The notes beneath the pieces are model-generated. The model searched no databases, was not told the origin of the DNA, and saw nothing but the letters and a program-made list of their open reading frames with translations. Both the position numbers and the translations under genes were made by a program. A stretch of 64,000 nucleotides of DNA from Morella rubra (lineage: Eukaryota; Streptophyta; Magnoliopsida; Fagales; Myricaceae): the NCBI GenBank assembly GCA_003952965.2, contig CM025855.1, positions 32,235,391-32,299,390 of the forward strand, written 5' to 3'. This document shows positions 23,244 to 33,183 of the stretch, piece after piece (position 1 is the stretch's first letter; the number at the start of each line of letters is the position of its first letter).

Positions 23244-24647
23244 AGGTGTTCCTAACCTACCAGTTCCAGGTGGAGGCGAAAACTTATTTGATTTTCTCCT
23301 AAGGGGCAATATTCGTGTCATGCCCCATGCCAGTACCTACCCCTTAGGCTCACCTATAGCGATGGTATGCACACAGCGGAGATTACAACACAAATTGATC
23401 CTATAAAGTTCTAATGATTGGCTTTGAAAAAGACTTAACATAAACGTTGAAGTGAAATTTATTTTGAAAGTATAAATGTATATATCTATATGTGAATGCA
23501 TCGTTTCAAATCATTACAAAAGTTCGAAATTTTGATTTGAAAAATTAATTTAAAAAAATGAAAAAGAAATGAAAATAAAGAAAATCAAATCAAATATGGC
23601 ATAAGAAAAGAAATGGAAGAAGAGAACTTTTTGAAAATATAAACAGTTCCACTAGGATCACAGAGTTTCTCATTTACAAAAAGATCCTTCATGAGGAAAT
23701 ACAAAAAATATGAGAAGATAAATATAAAAGTGGAAGCTGTCTAAAGCTTTCCATACTATAATGTCTGTGATCTGTACTTCTACAAGATAACACATCTATT
23801 TACACCACCATCACAAGACCAAGGAACTACTCATCCTCCGACTCGGTATCGGAGGTCAGGTCTATAAACTCCGACTCCCCAATACCCTTCCCCGGCGGGG
23901 CCGGTGGAGGAGGGACAATACGCAAGAGGGCTAGATTTATGTCGACCAACCCAAATCTTCCACATGGGGAAGTGGGGACATAGGTGGACCTCTGAGGTAC
24001 CACTGAGGCTTGTACCCCACGTAAACCTCAAGGGTAACTGTCACATAGGTCCATATCTTAATGACTAGGATATAAGGATCTATCTCCAGAACTTGCACGC
24101 TTAAAAATGTCTCCATCTGACAAGTCCAACGTCCACAGCGGTATATACAAAATAAATCACAAATGAAAGGAGTGAGTCGTACTGACTCAGTAAGAGGGAT
24201 AAGGGACATATCATGCAACGATAGAAGACCAAATATCACTCTATTGATGAAGAAGTATTTTAGATTTATTTAGGCATAATGAAATAAAATAATAATGATA
24301 AACAAAGAGAAATAATGTGTCTAATTACAACCTTCCTAATGTGTCTAACCAAAAGGTAAAATAATGATAAGAATTTTTTTTTTATAGTAAAAACTAGATT
24401 TTTCTAATGCTTGATGAATGAAAGGAAATAAAGAAACCTAAGTTTGCGAGGAAATGAAAGTGCTCAAAATTCAAGGAAATCAAAAGGCATGGCACATAGG
24501 AAATTATCTAACTACATAATAAGAAAAATAAAATATCTTGCATATGAATCTAATAAAGTTTTGTCAAGGAGAAAATTTTAGAGGACGTAATTCAAATAGT
24601 AAATAGCATACTATATAGATGTCAGATAAACATTAAGCAGGTAAAAA
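23244..24647. mobile_element. 1.4-kb insert of unknown kind between copia RNase H and 3' LTR
   Basis: Copia elements normally have only tens of bases here. The stretch is bounded by a 10-bp direct repeat TAGAGAGAGG at 23234-23243 and 24648-24657, and its right end is gtaaaaa. A retroposed sequence (SINE-, LINE- or transcript-derived) with a short A tail and a 10-bp target duplication would look like this; the purine-rich repeat could also be chance. I recognise no protein. A minus-strand frame near 23,940-24,239 has no family I know. Confidence 0.5.
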
Positions 24648-24682
24648 TAGAGAGAGGCATTACAATTCGCCAAGGTGGAGAT

Positions 24683-25030
24683 TGTTGGATAAAGATGGTT
24701 CCTATTTTTAGGATATCCAAGTAGTTGTGTTCTAATAGGATATCTAAGTATTTGAGTTCTATAGGATATCCAAGTATTTGAGTTCTAATTGGATATCCAA
24801 GTATTTGAGTTCTAATAGGTTTGGGGATGCAGGGTATGGGGTTTCTTTTAAATAGTCTATGATGTAACCCAATAATTACACCAGATAGTAAAATCTTTGG
24901 CCACTCTCTCCTATGGATGTAGGCATATTGTCGAACCACGTTAAATCTTTGTCTCAATTCTTTCTCTCCCCTTCTATTTCTTTTTTCAATTTTCGTATAT
25001 TGTTCATCATTGGTGTGCACAATAATAGCA
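24683..25030 (+). repeat. Copia 3' LTR
   Basis: The 348-bp partner of the 5' LTR has four of the 27-bp repeats, the shared ctctctcctatggatgtagg core, and the end attggtgtgcacaataatag followed by CA. Differences from the 5' LTR, including a short tctatttcttttttc insertion near 24976, show that the insertion is not very recent. Confidence 0.93.
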
Positions 25031-25038
25031 GATGATGA

Positions 25039-25340
25039 TGTTGGGGTTAGTCCCACATCGGTTGTGGCAGGAGTTGGTGGTAAGTTTATAAGTGTGAGAT
25101 AAAGTCTCACCTCTTAAACTCGCTTTTGGGGTTAAGAATGCCCAAGACCACCCCCAACAGTCTATGGGAGCAACAGGTTGTCTCCTCTTAACCCAGGGTC
25201 CGATGTGTGAGGGAGACATTGTTGGAGTTAGTCCCACATCGGTTGTGGAAGGGGCTAATAATCAATTTATAAGTGCGAGGGAAGTCTCACCTCTTGAGCT
25301 AGCTTTTGGAGTTGAGAAGACCTAAGACCACGTCTCAACA
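25039..25340 (+). mobile_element. TRIM (miniature LTR retrotransposon), 302 bp
   Basis: Two 121-bp direct repeats, 25039-25159 and 25220-25340, each begin TGTTGGGGTTAG or TGTTGGAGTTAG and end in CAACA. Both carry agtcccacatcggttgtgg. They flank a 60-bp centre that starts at a degraded primer site (atgggagc) and ends in the polypurine tract gtgtgagggagacat. Equal LTR length, TG...CA ends and the tiny centre define a TRIM. Flanks GATGA (25034-25038) and AATGA (25341-25345) fit a 5-bp target duplication with one change. It has no coding capacity and relies on other elements for movement. Confidence 0.9.
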
Positions 25341-25597
25341 AATGATTGTTTGAAACCTTAATTTCTACAACATAAAAAACACATGCAGGAGGGGAAGACA
25401 GAAAAAAGAATACTATAGTACGAAACCATGTTTCTACAAAAATGGCACACAAGCTTTCACTTGATCAGTATTGAACAACTCTCTACAAAGAGAACAAGAG
25501 CATAGGAGGGGAGGAGAGAAAGGAAGTTAAAGGAGGTTAACTAAAAGTAGTCTTCCAATAGTGGAGTACTAGACCACCAATCAAGAAGTGACAAGAC
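25341..25597. repeat. Unit C (right part)
   Basis: Resumes the upstream block interrupted at 17,854: ccttaatttctacaacat, then gaatactatagta and ggaggttaactaaaagtag, ending caatcaagaagtgacaagac. It aligns with 2040-2450 in unit A and 31,560-31,985 in unit B. At about 25,598 it passes straight into LINE coding sequence, so the LINE replaced or displaced the P450 promoter in this copy. Confidence 0.75.
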
Positions 25598-25919
25598 GTA
25601 CCACCAACGGAGAGTGGAATAGTCTTTTTCCAAGAGCGACGGTTTCTCATTTACCGCTGCTCGCCTCAGATCATGCACCGATCCTCTTGAACATGTTCGG
25701 GGATCAAGATCGGAATTCAAGACCTTTCTGATTTGAATATTTTTGGGTGGAGGATAGAGATGTTGTGCAATGGTGGAAAAGGCCTGAAGGCAGAATTTTA
25801 GAGGCTCCCCCGCTTTCTCCTTGTGCCATCGTCTTAAAGCTATAAAGGTGGCTTTAAGATGTTGGAACAAGGAGGTATTTGGGAATATTTAGGAGCATTC
25901 TTGGCATCTTCAAGCTGAA

Positions 25920-27541
25920 TTGGATATGGTTCAGCAAGCTCCAGTTAATAGTGGAACGTTAATTAGAGAAAGGGAGCTTAGTACCTTGCTATTGGAAGCT
26001 CAATGCAAAGAGGAAGAGTTTTGGCGTAAAAAAGCTAGAATTACTTGGTTAAAAACTTCAGATCTGAATACCTCTTTTTTCCACCTCTCCACTATTATTA
26101 GAAGGCAGTGCAATGGGATTGATGCCTTGTTGGATACACAGGGTAGGTGGATGCATAACCGTGAAAAGATTGGGAGCCATATTGTTGATTATTTTACAAG
26201 GCTCTTTTCTGCTACACCAAGTCACTTCCCTCATGGCTTGGATGATTTAATTCCAAAGGTGATAACGACTAAAGATAATACTCGCTTGCAACGTATTCCT
26301 GATGAAACTGAAATATGGGCAGTGGTACAATCTCTAAGGAGCACAAAAGCACCCGGGCCAGATAGATTTACAGCATTGTTTTATCAACGATTTTGGCCAC
26401 AGATCAAAACTAAAGTGATGAGCATGGTGCAGTAGTTTTTAGTAAGTGATTTCTTACTCAAGCAACTTAATCATAGTTTCATTGCCCTTTTACCAAAGGA
26501 AATGCCCCTAAACAAATCTCTCAATTCCACCCGATTAGTTTATGCAATGCGAGTTATAAGATTGTTTCAAAGATTCTAACATCTAGGCTTAAATCTATCA
26601 TGCACAAGCTGATTTCTCATAACCAAGCTGCTTTTGTTCCTCATCGTCATATACGAGACAATTTGATTATGGTGCATGAGATTATGCAAACCACCTTGAA
26701 GCGTAAAAAGGGAAGGGGAGGCCTGATGGCACTTAAGGTAGATATGTCTAAGGCCTACAATTGGGTTAGTTGGGAGTTCCTTTTGGAAATTTTTCATTGC
26801 TTTGGATTTGGCGAAAAATGGTGCCGGCGGATATACCAATGTATTTCCACAATTTCTTTTTCTATACTTTTCAATGGTAGCTTGTTTGGGTTTTTCAAGC
26901 CCCAGAGAGGTCTTCGGCAAGGCGACCCTCTCTCACCGTTTTTATTTGTAATGGTGACTGAGGTGCTAACATGGCTCATTAAGAGAGAGGAGCAATGGGG
27001 TCATATACACGGTATTCGCATAGCAAGACATGCACCTCCTGTTTCTAACCTTCTGTTTGCAGATGACTTAATGCTTTTCTGTAGAGCAAATTCTTATGAG
27101 GTGCTGCAACTCCAAAGATGTCTCAACACATTTACAGATTGGTCGAGGCAAGAGATCAATTACTCGAAATCCTTTGTACATTTTAGCTCTAATATGACGG
27201 CTGATCGCAGAGAACTTTTGTCTAACTTGCTTCAGATTCAACCAGCTAATGCACCAAGAAAATATTTGGGTCTTCCTTTAGAAGTCCCAAGATCCTGTCA
27301 ACAAGCTTGAAACGAGATTATAAACAAAGTGGATAGGCAGCTTGCCGGGTGGACAGTGCGGTCCCTCTCCCAAGCGGGGCAGACTATACTTCTCAAGACG
27401 GTTGCTATGGCTTTGCCTTCATACTATATGTCAGTCTTTCTTTTACCAAAACATGTTTGTAGGAGGATAGATACTAAAATGAAGAATTTTTTGTGGGGAT
27501 TTGATGAGTGTATGAAAGTGCTCTCTAGATACCCTATTATT
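25920..27541 (+). pseudogene. LINE ORF2, reverse-transcriptase part
   Basis: The linker reads EEEFWRKKARITWLKTSDLN, then the RT entry motif STKAPGPDRFTALFYQRFW. The fingers and palm follow: DMSKAYNW (motif A, aspartate present), QRGLRQGDPLSPFLF, and the catalytic FADD in NLLFADDLMLF. A stop after VMSMVQ (26432), a frameshift through 26,435-26,600 and another break after 27,300 (EVPRSCQQA) disable it. It would copy LINE RNA by target-primed reverse transcription. Families differ from the minus-strand LINE fragments at 7-8 kb and 36-37 kb. Confidence 0.9.
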
Positions 27542-28831
27542 AGACTAAAATGCTAAAATGTGAATAGAAATAATTGGAATTAATGTGTATTCTTGAATTG
27601 AGTTTCTATTTACTTTGGGATACTCCTAAGCAGATTTTTATGTTTAATTTCAGAGATTATAAAAGAGCAAGTCAAAGCCCAGTTAAATTCAAAGGAGGAC
27701 TCTCATGGGGTTGAGAGCAATTTGGATCAAGAAAAAAAAAAAAAGAAGGAAAAAGGATCACAAAAGGAAACTGCAAGAACTCAAAGTCCGAAATTCGCTA
27801 GGAGACAGCCTGGAAATATTTTAGTATTTTGATCGTTACTTTCCACTCACGTATTGGAAGGATGCGATTCTTGATGCGTTGGCAAGCTATCTTAAGGGGC
27901 TACAATTCATTGTGAGATGATATTTCTCTAATTCGAAAGTTTACTTGGTCAAAAGTGCGCCGCAATCCAAGCCTGGAAACAAAAGGATATTTTTTTAGCG
28001 TTTTTTATTATTCCGTTTTTTAGGGTTTTGTTTGGGGACATATATGAGCTAAAATTTTCAGGGAGGCGGCAGACTTGGGGGACTGGAGGTTCTTTTCTCT
28101 AAAATTCTTTTTCATTCATCTTAGTATGGGCAACTAAATTCTCAAGTGGGGTTAGGGATGAACTTGCACACTAGACAGTATTTTCAATTCATTCTTAATT
28201 TGTGTATTTGATTTTCAATTACTAAAACTCTTTTGTTTTATCATTCTCAATTCATTGTTGATGTTTTCTTCTCCGAATAATCATAGAATTTATTCTGTTT
28301 ATGGATTCAGTAATGCTTTTTCTATTGATTGGATTAGTTCTTTGATTATGTTTGGATCAATTATTTATCTAGATTGATTTACTTCTCTGCTGCAATATCG
28401 CTCCTTGAGTATATTGTCATCGTTGGATTTTCTCAATAGGGATAATAATTTACGTATTCTAAAAGTGGTGAATGGTTTTTCAAAGGATTACATTTGGTTT
28501 AATTTTGGTTTATAAATCTATACCTTCTGATTGGGAATTTTGAGAATTGAGTTCCCAATTGAGTTATTCACTGAATTAAGAATAATTAAAATACTGGAGT
28601 TGTGCAAGGGATTCCCAACGCCTTGCTGTTCGTCAAATTTGAGTACTTTTTCCGTTAGTCACTCTGCTTCACTTCAGTTTGCATTTAAAATTAATCTTTG
28701 ATCTCCATTGATCATTTAATATTCTTGTTTAGTTTCTTTGTTCCTTTTGCTATTCTTTTAATTTGTCTCTTTGTGGAATCGACACCCCAAAGCTGTGCTA
28801 CAACTACTGCATTATTCTTTGGGCGTAATCA
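27502..28831 (+). mobile_element. Solo LTR, 1330 bp, Ty3-gypsy Tat/Ogre-like ends
   Basis: The insert starts TGATGAGTGTATGAAAGTG and ends GGGCGTAATCA, with matching TGAT/ATCA termini. It is flanked by GGATT (27497-27501) and AGATT (28832-28836), a 5-bp duplication with one change. Removing it and one flank rejoins the LINE in frame: LWGFDGLSRRFHPKAWDN. The end cgacaccccaaagctgtg resembles Tat-lineage LTRs as I remember them, so the lineage is tentative. No internal gag-pol remains, as expected after LTR-LTR recombination. Confidence 0.85.
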
Positions 28832-28852
28832 AGATTTGATGGTTTATCTCGC

Positions 28853-30232
28853 CGTTTTCATCCAAAGGCTTGGGATAACATTTGTAAGCCTAAAGAATGT
28901 GGCGCTATTTGGTCTTCGCCGCATGGAGGAATTGAACAAAGCATTTGTAGCAAAATTGGGGTGGGAAATGACTGTGAATCAAGGGAGTCTTTGGGTGGAG
29001 GCATTGACAGCAAAATACTGTCGTGGAAGGCAGTTTTTGGTAGCTCCTAATCAGTTCAGGGCCTCTTGGATATGACAAGGTATTTTGCAAACTAGAGAGA
29101 TTGTGCAAGCGGGCTTGTACTGGTGTATTCAAGAGGGAAAGGATGTTAATATATGGTGTGATCCTTGGGTGCACGACCTCCCTGATTTTATCCCTCTACT
29201 TAAGCAAGATGTGGTGGTCAATAGTTTCATTAATAGGATCCAAGATTTGATTGACCCTTCCTCATTCACTTGGCGTGCAAGACTTATCAGACAATTGTTT
29301 GAACCCATTTCAGCAAAGGCTATTCTCAACCTGACAAGTTAAAATGGGTGTTGGATTCTAAAGGTGTATTTACAGTTAAAGCTGCATATATATTCGACAA
29401 TAGAGCCAAATTTTCTGTCCAGAGTAATCTCTCATCTGTTATATGGAAAGGTATCTGGAAAATGAAGGTGCAACATAGATTCCGACTGCTCTTCTGGAAG
29501 GTGGCAGCACATGCCTTACCTCTACGGGGACGTATGGGGCTTTGGAGTGGATCTCAAGATATTCAGTCTATGCTTTGTCCAATCTATAAGCTTCATCCGA
29601 AAACTGTGGAACATTTATTTTTGGATTGCTCTATAAGTGCCATTTTATGGCAACATGGTCCTTGGCCAATGAATATGAATAAATTTGTGCATTCTCTTAT
29701 TGAAACGTGGATTAAGTTTATCTTTGATCCGGGGAATATGATAGCAAGTAATGGGGATGCATGGCAGCAGTGGATCTTGGCCATTACAATCACTTTAGAT
29801 ACTATTTGGCACACTCGAAATAAATGTGTGCATGAGAGGTTTGTTCCGGATGCTATGGATCTTATCCGCTCGGTCCATAGAAGATACACTACACATTGGG
29901 AGGCCTGGAATGATCATGAGACTACCCTTACTCATTGGATTCCTCCGCATGAAGGTGCACTTAAAATTAACTTCGATGTTGCTGTGGGCAATCAATACTT
30001 GCGTGCAGCAGCAATTTGCAGAGATTCTAGTGGCTCGATCTTGAGTATACAAATTCGTCAATCCTCATTAATCCTCGATGAAGCAGTTTGTTTGGCATGT
30101 GACTTGGCACCAGATTATGAGGGACGCAGCATTATGTTGAAGGAGATGAAGTGGTTCATTTGCAGGCTACACCCGATTGGCTTGATCACAACTGTGCGGC
30201 ATGTGATCTCAACACAATTTGTGGCAACTTAA
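28853..30232 (+). pseudogene. LINE ORF2, C-terminal part (zf-RVT and RNase H)
   Basis: After the LTR the reading continues HPKAWDNICKPKECGA, shifts frame near 28900, and goes on EELNKAFVAKLGWEM and WCIQEGKDVNIWCDPWVHD. From 29348 a long open frame holds the zinc-finger RVT (VIWKGIWKMKVQHRFRLLFW, then KTVEHLFLDC) and an RNase H domain starting ALKINFDVAVGN with AAICRDSSGSI. Stops separate the segments (after RASWI, and after ILNLTS). It encodes no functional protein now. Confidence 0.88.
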
Positions 30233-30530
30233 TTGGATCCCTGGTAGTAGATTTTCATGTGCCCCCTGCTATCCTTACTTGTAAGGAGAGTGAGGCGCAG
30301 CACTTATGTTAGAAGTGACAAGAGCAAATTCCCAATATGACACCAAAACTTTATTGATTAGAAAAAATGGCTTCTGGTAAATATTAGAATCTTTCGGCAG
30401 GCTACACCCGATTGGCTTACCGAAAGGGAGATCACAACTGTGCGGCAGTTGTGATCTCAACACAATTTGTGGCAACTTAATTGGATCCCTGGTAGTATTG
30501 GGGATTTTCTTAGTATGGATGTGCCCCAAA
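30160..30530. repeat. Local duplication at the LINE 3' end with a perfect short hairpin
   Basis: The run caggctacacccgattggct ... aattggatccctggtagta occurs at 30162-30251 and 30400-30497. The second copy contains the perfect inverted repeat gagatcacaactg/cagttgtgatctc with a 5-base loop (30429-30459); the first copy lacks one arm. Between them lies tatgacaccaaaactttatt, which recurs at 30,722 and 17,478. Confidence 0.8.
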
Positions 30531-30719
30531 GCTGTACTTGTAATGGTGAAATTAAATAGAGTGAGGCTGAAAGAATTTCAGTATTGAGTCATTTTGATTC
30601 TGTTATCAATCATTTCTTTGAATAAACAAAAAAATAATGAAAAAGAGACAAGAGTGTGACCAACCGCATCCAAGAAAGTGAGCACGAGATTTTTGTGCAG
30701 TTGCATTAATTGCCCAAAT
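30531..30719. other. Junction DNA between LINE and unit B
   Basis: No gene was recognised. The block is short and AT-rich and leads into the duplicated unit at the ctgacaccaaaactttatt repeat. Confidence 0.45.
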
Positions 30720-31990
30720 ACTGACACCAAAACTTTATTGATTAGAAAAAATGCACAGGCTTCTGGTTTCACATGGGACTCTTTTCTCAATATTATGCCA
30801 ATTTTTTTCTCTCATCTTTCGTTAGATTGATTTCATCATACTGCTCTATATAATTGCGTTTGTCGTGTTCGGGTGCATTCAATTTAATGCAAAGTCACGC
30901 TCTGCAGCCATGATGGCTTCAGAACGGCTACACCACAGAAAAATTGCATTGCAACAATTAAAGATTTGTCGTCGAACGAAAAAAGTCATCCAGGTGAAGA
31001 GTAGGTGTGGGTATCAGAACATATGGAATAGATTTCATTCTGATATTCATTAGAATGTAATTTTTTTTGTTCGGATTTGATATGTAAATTTTTTTAGTCA
31101 TATTTTATTTGGCCCTAATAAGCAAAAAAAAGTTTTTTGGGTTGAATTTTGAGAAGATTTTTCTGTTACTCGTTATAAATTAACAATAAATGTAAACATT
31201 TAAAAAATCTAGATTTTAAAATAAACATTCAATTAAATTCTATATGTTATACTTTATTTTTAATACTATTTTTATTTTCATTTTTTTAAAAAAATCAGAA
31301 CTAAAAATTTCGATAATTTTGTTAAAATTTTCGATTTTAATTCTATTTTAAACATTATAAAAAATGACTTATAATTTTAATTTCACTATATACCAGAATT
31401 GAATCCCAATTTTCAGGAGCGGAACCGAAATTTTTGCCACTCTCGGTGGAGAAACTTCTGTCGGAACAAGACAAAAGGCGACATACAACGAATGACTCGA
31501 CTTTTTAAAAGCCAATCCGCCCACGGCAACAATAAGATTGACGGTGATTGCTGGGAACCTTAAATTCCTACAACATGAAAAAACACAAACACGAGGGGAA
31601 GGACAGGAAAAATAATACTATAGTATACTAAACACGTTTATACAAAAATTGGAACACAAGCACTCATTCCCCTAGGCTCTAGCCCTCTCAAACTTGGGCT
31701 GCTTCATGATTCAAAAGAGAGAGAGAAGAAATCGTGACCAAAATACGATGAATTTCACTTCAGTACTGAACAACAGTCTGTTGCTTTCCCCCTCCCAAGA
31801 GAACAAGCATAGGAGGGGATCGAGAAAAAATTAAGGAAGTTGAAGGAGGAGGTTAATACTTCTAACTGAAAATAGCCGTCCAAGGGGTTCGTTGCACAAA
31901 AGGTTACTGTTTACTCGAACTCCCAAGCTGCTGGGGCTGAAGATAGAAGCGTATTGAGGACCACCAATCAAGAAAGCGACAAGACGTTGG

Positions 31991-32040
31991 GTCGCTGGTT
32001 CAGATTACCATCACCCTGTAGGGTAATCTGAACCAGCGAC
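31991..32040. repeat. Perfect 19-bp inverted repeat with 12-base loop
   Basis: GTCGCTGGTTCAGATTACC at 31991-32009 is mirrored exactly by GGTAATCTGAACCAGCGAC at 32022-32040. The hairpin is absent from the same place in units A and C. It could be a template-switch product, or fold in RNA, but no function is shown. Confidence 0.9.
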
Positions 32041-33102
32041 ATTTGCTTCAAGCTGGACTGGAGCATGCCTTCCACAACTTTTCTACTTCTGTTGCTCATC
32101 ACATTTTCCTCGTGTAGTGGAAATTAGCTAGGCTATTGATTGGGTGAGATCTGTCCGAACTCATTGCACGAAGCCTTGAGATATGTCGATCTCTAGACGT
32201 TACCTAAAAAAAGTTATAATCATGAGTTATAAATATGCAAATTTCCTGTTAAGTGAATAAAGATTAGTTTGATCATTAATCTTTTATCAGGCATCCCTTC
32301 CTCGATGGATCCTGGTGAGGGAGTTTGTAATTATACCAGAGTTGCTTTGTTTTTTTTTCCTTTCTTTTTAATGAATGATAATTGTTGTAGACACCTGCTG
32401 GTTTTAGCTGCTATATCTGCATGCATGCTGAACCTGCAGCTACGAAGTAGGGATCGAAATGTATTCACTGTGGACTTGTGAAATTTTAATCAAGAGAATG
32501 CAATTTAAGTTATCTCCTAATTAATTTGTCCTGTGCTGAAGAAAAAGCTTTGATTTTTGTAACGTTTGATCTTCTGGTTCTCTGAATTCTGGTCTACTCC
32601 CGGTAAATTCAGTTTTAGAAGATAAGCTTGTTAACTTTGCGATTATTAAATGAAATTAATTAACCACAATTGTTCATTCTTGACAAAACTATGCCAGTAA
32701 GAATATTGGTCCCATATATCCCATGCAGACAGATAATTAAAAAAAGCATCTTGACTTGCGAGAAAAATTTTAAATGATCTTAAAGAGTGTCAAAGTGCTT
32801 ACCCCAATGGTTGGGAGATTGCCTTCCATATGCACGACTTACCAAATTTTAGCCACAAGGGCATGAGGTTGATGCTCTAATTACCACAAAACAGTCCTAG
32901 ACTTACCGCACACTAGGTTGTGGGGCTGGATCTTTGCACACTACCGTCCTCTACGAGGCAGGCCTAGGCTAACAAGATAGCTCTTCTAGTAGTTTAGATT
33001 TTTTTTTTTTTAAATAAGTTACTGAGCATGCATTAAATGTGAGAAGAGTATCATTTTCAGCGGAAAGACATATCTACCTAGAAAAAGACAAATGGTTTGT
33101 AG
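32041..33102. other. P450 copy B upstream region
   Basis: This noncoding DNA is homologous to 2660-3646 in unit A. No gene was recognised. It contains a short duplicated poly-T patch near 33000. Confidence 0.55.
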
Positions 33103-33109
33103 TATAAAT
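33103..33109 (+). promoter_or_regulatory. Probable TATA box of P450 copy B
   Basis: TATAAAT lies 75 bases upstream of ATG 33184 and is conserved with copy A. Confidence 0.5.
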
Positions 33110-33183
33110 TCACCTCAAGTCTTCCATTGATCAGCATCCCACAATTGCGTAGGAAAAAAAAAAAAGATTATCTCAAGACCGCC

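Larger units (their letters stand above)
17855..25035 (+). mobile_element. Ty1-copia retrotransposon with both LTRs and target duplication
   Basis: LTR 17860-18270 and LTR 24683-25030 both start TGTTGGATAAA and end in CA, and are bounded by the perfect 5-bp target duplication GATGA (17855-17859 and 25031-25035). Just inside the 5' LTR, TGGTATCATAGC at 18273-18284 resembles the initiator-tRNA primer site. The purine stretch caaggtggagat precedes the 3' LTR. The order gag, protease, integrase, reverse transcriptase, RNase H is that of copia. The interior is disabled by stops, an integrase-region duplication, a MITE (22073-22254) and a 1.4-kb insert (23244-24647). Confidence 0.95.
25598..30270 (+). 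mobile_element. Non-LTR retrotransposon (LINE), 5'-truncated, split by a solo LTR
   Basis: It starts inside the endonuclease domain: NSLFPRATVSHLPLLASDHA near 25612, including the SDH motif. The linker DMVQQAPVNSGTLI follows, then the reverse transcriptase (26,330-27,300), the thumb and maturase-like segment MALPSYYMSVFLLPK, the cysteine-rich zf-RVT and an RNase H domain. About 3.3 kb of LINE is present once the 1,330-bp LTR at 27502-28831 is removed. No clear poly(A) tail was seen at the right end, which is blurred by a local duplication. Confidence 0.92.

Noticed and set aside
33127..33183. Upstream in-frame ATG extending P450 copy B
   Set aside because: The extension is lysine-rich, is not conserved in copy A, and moves the membrane anchor away from the N-terminus.
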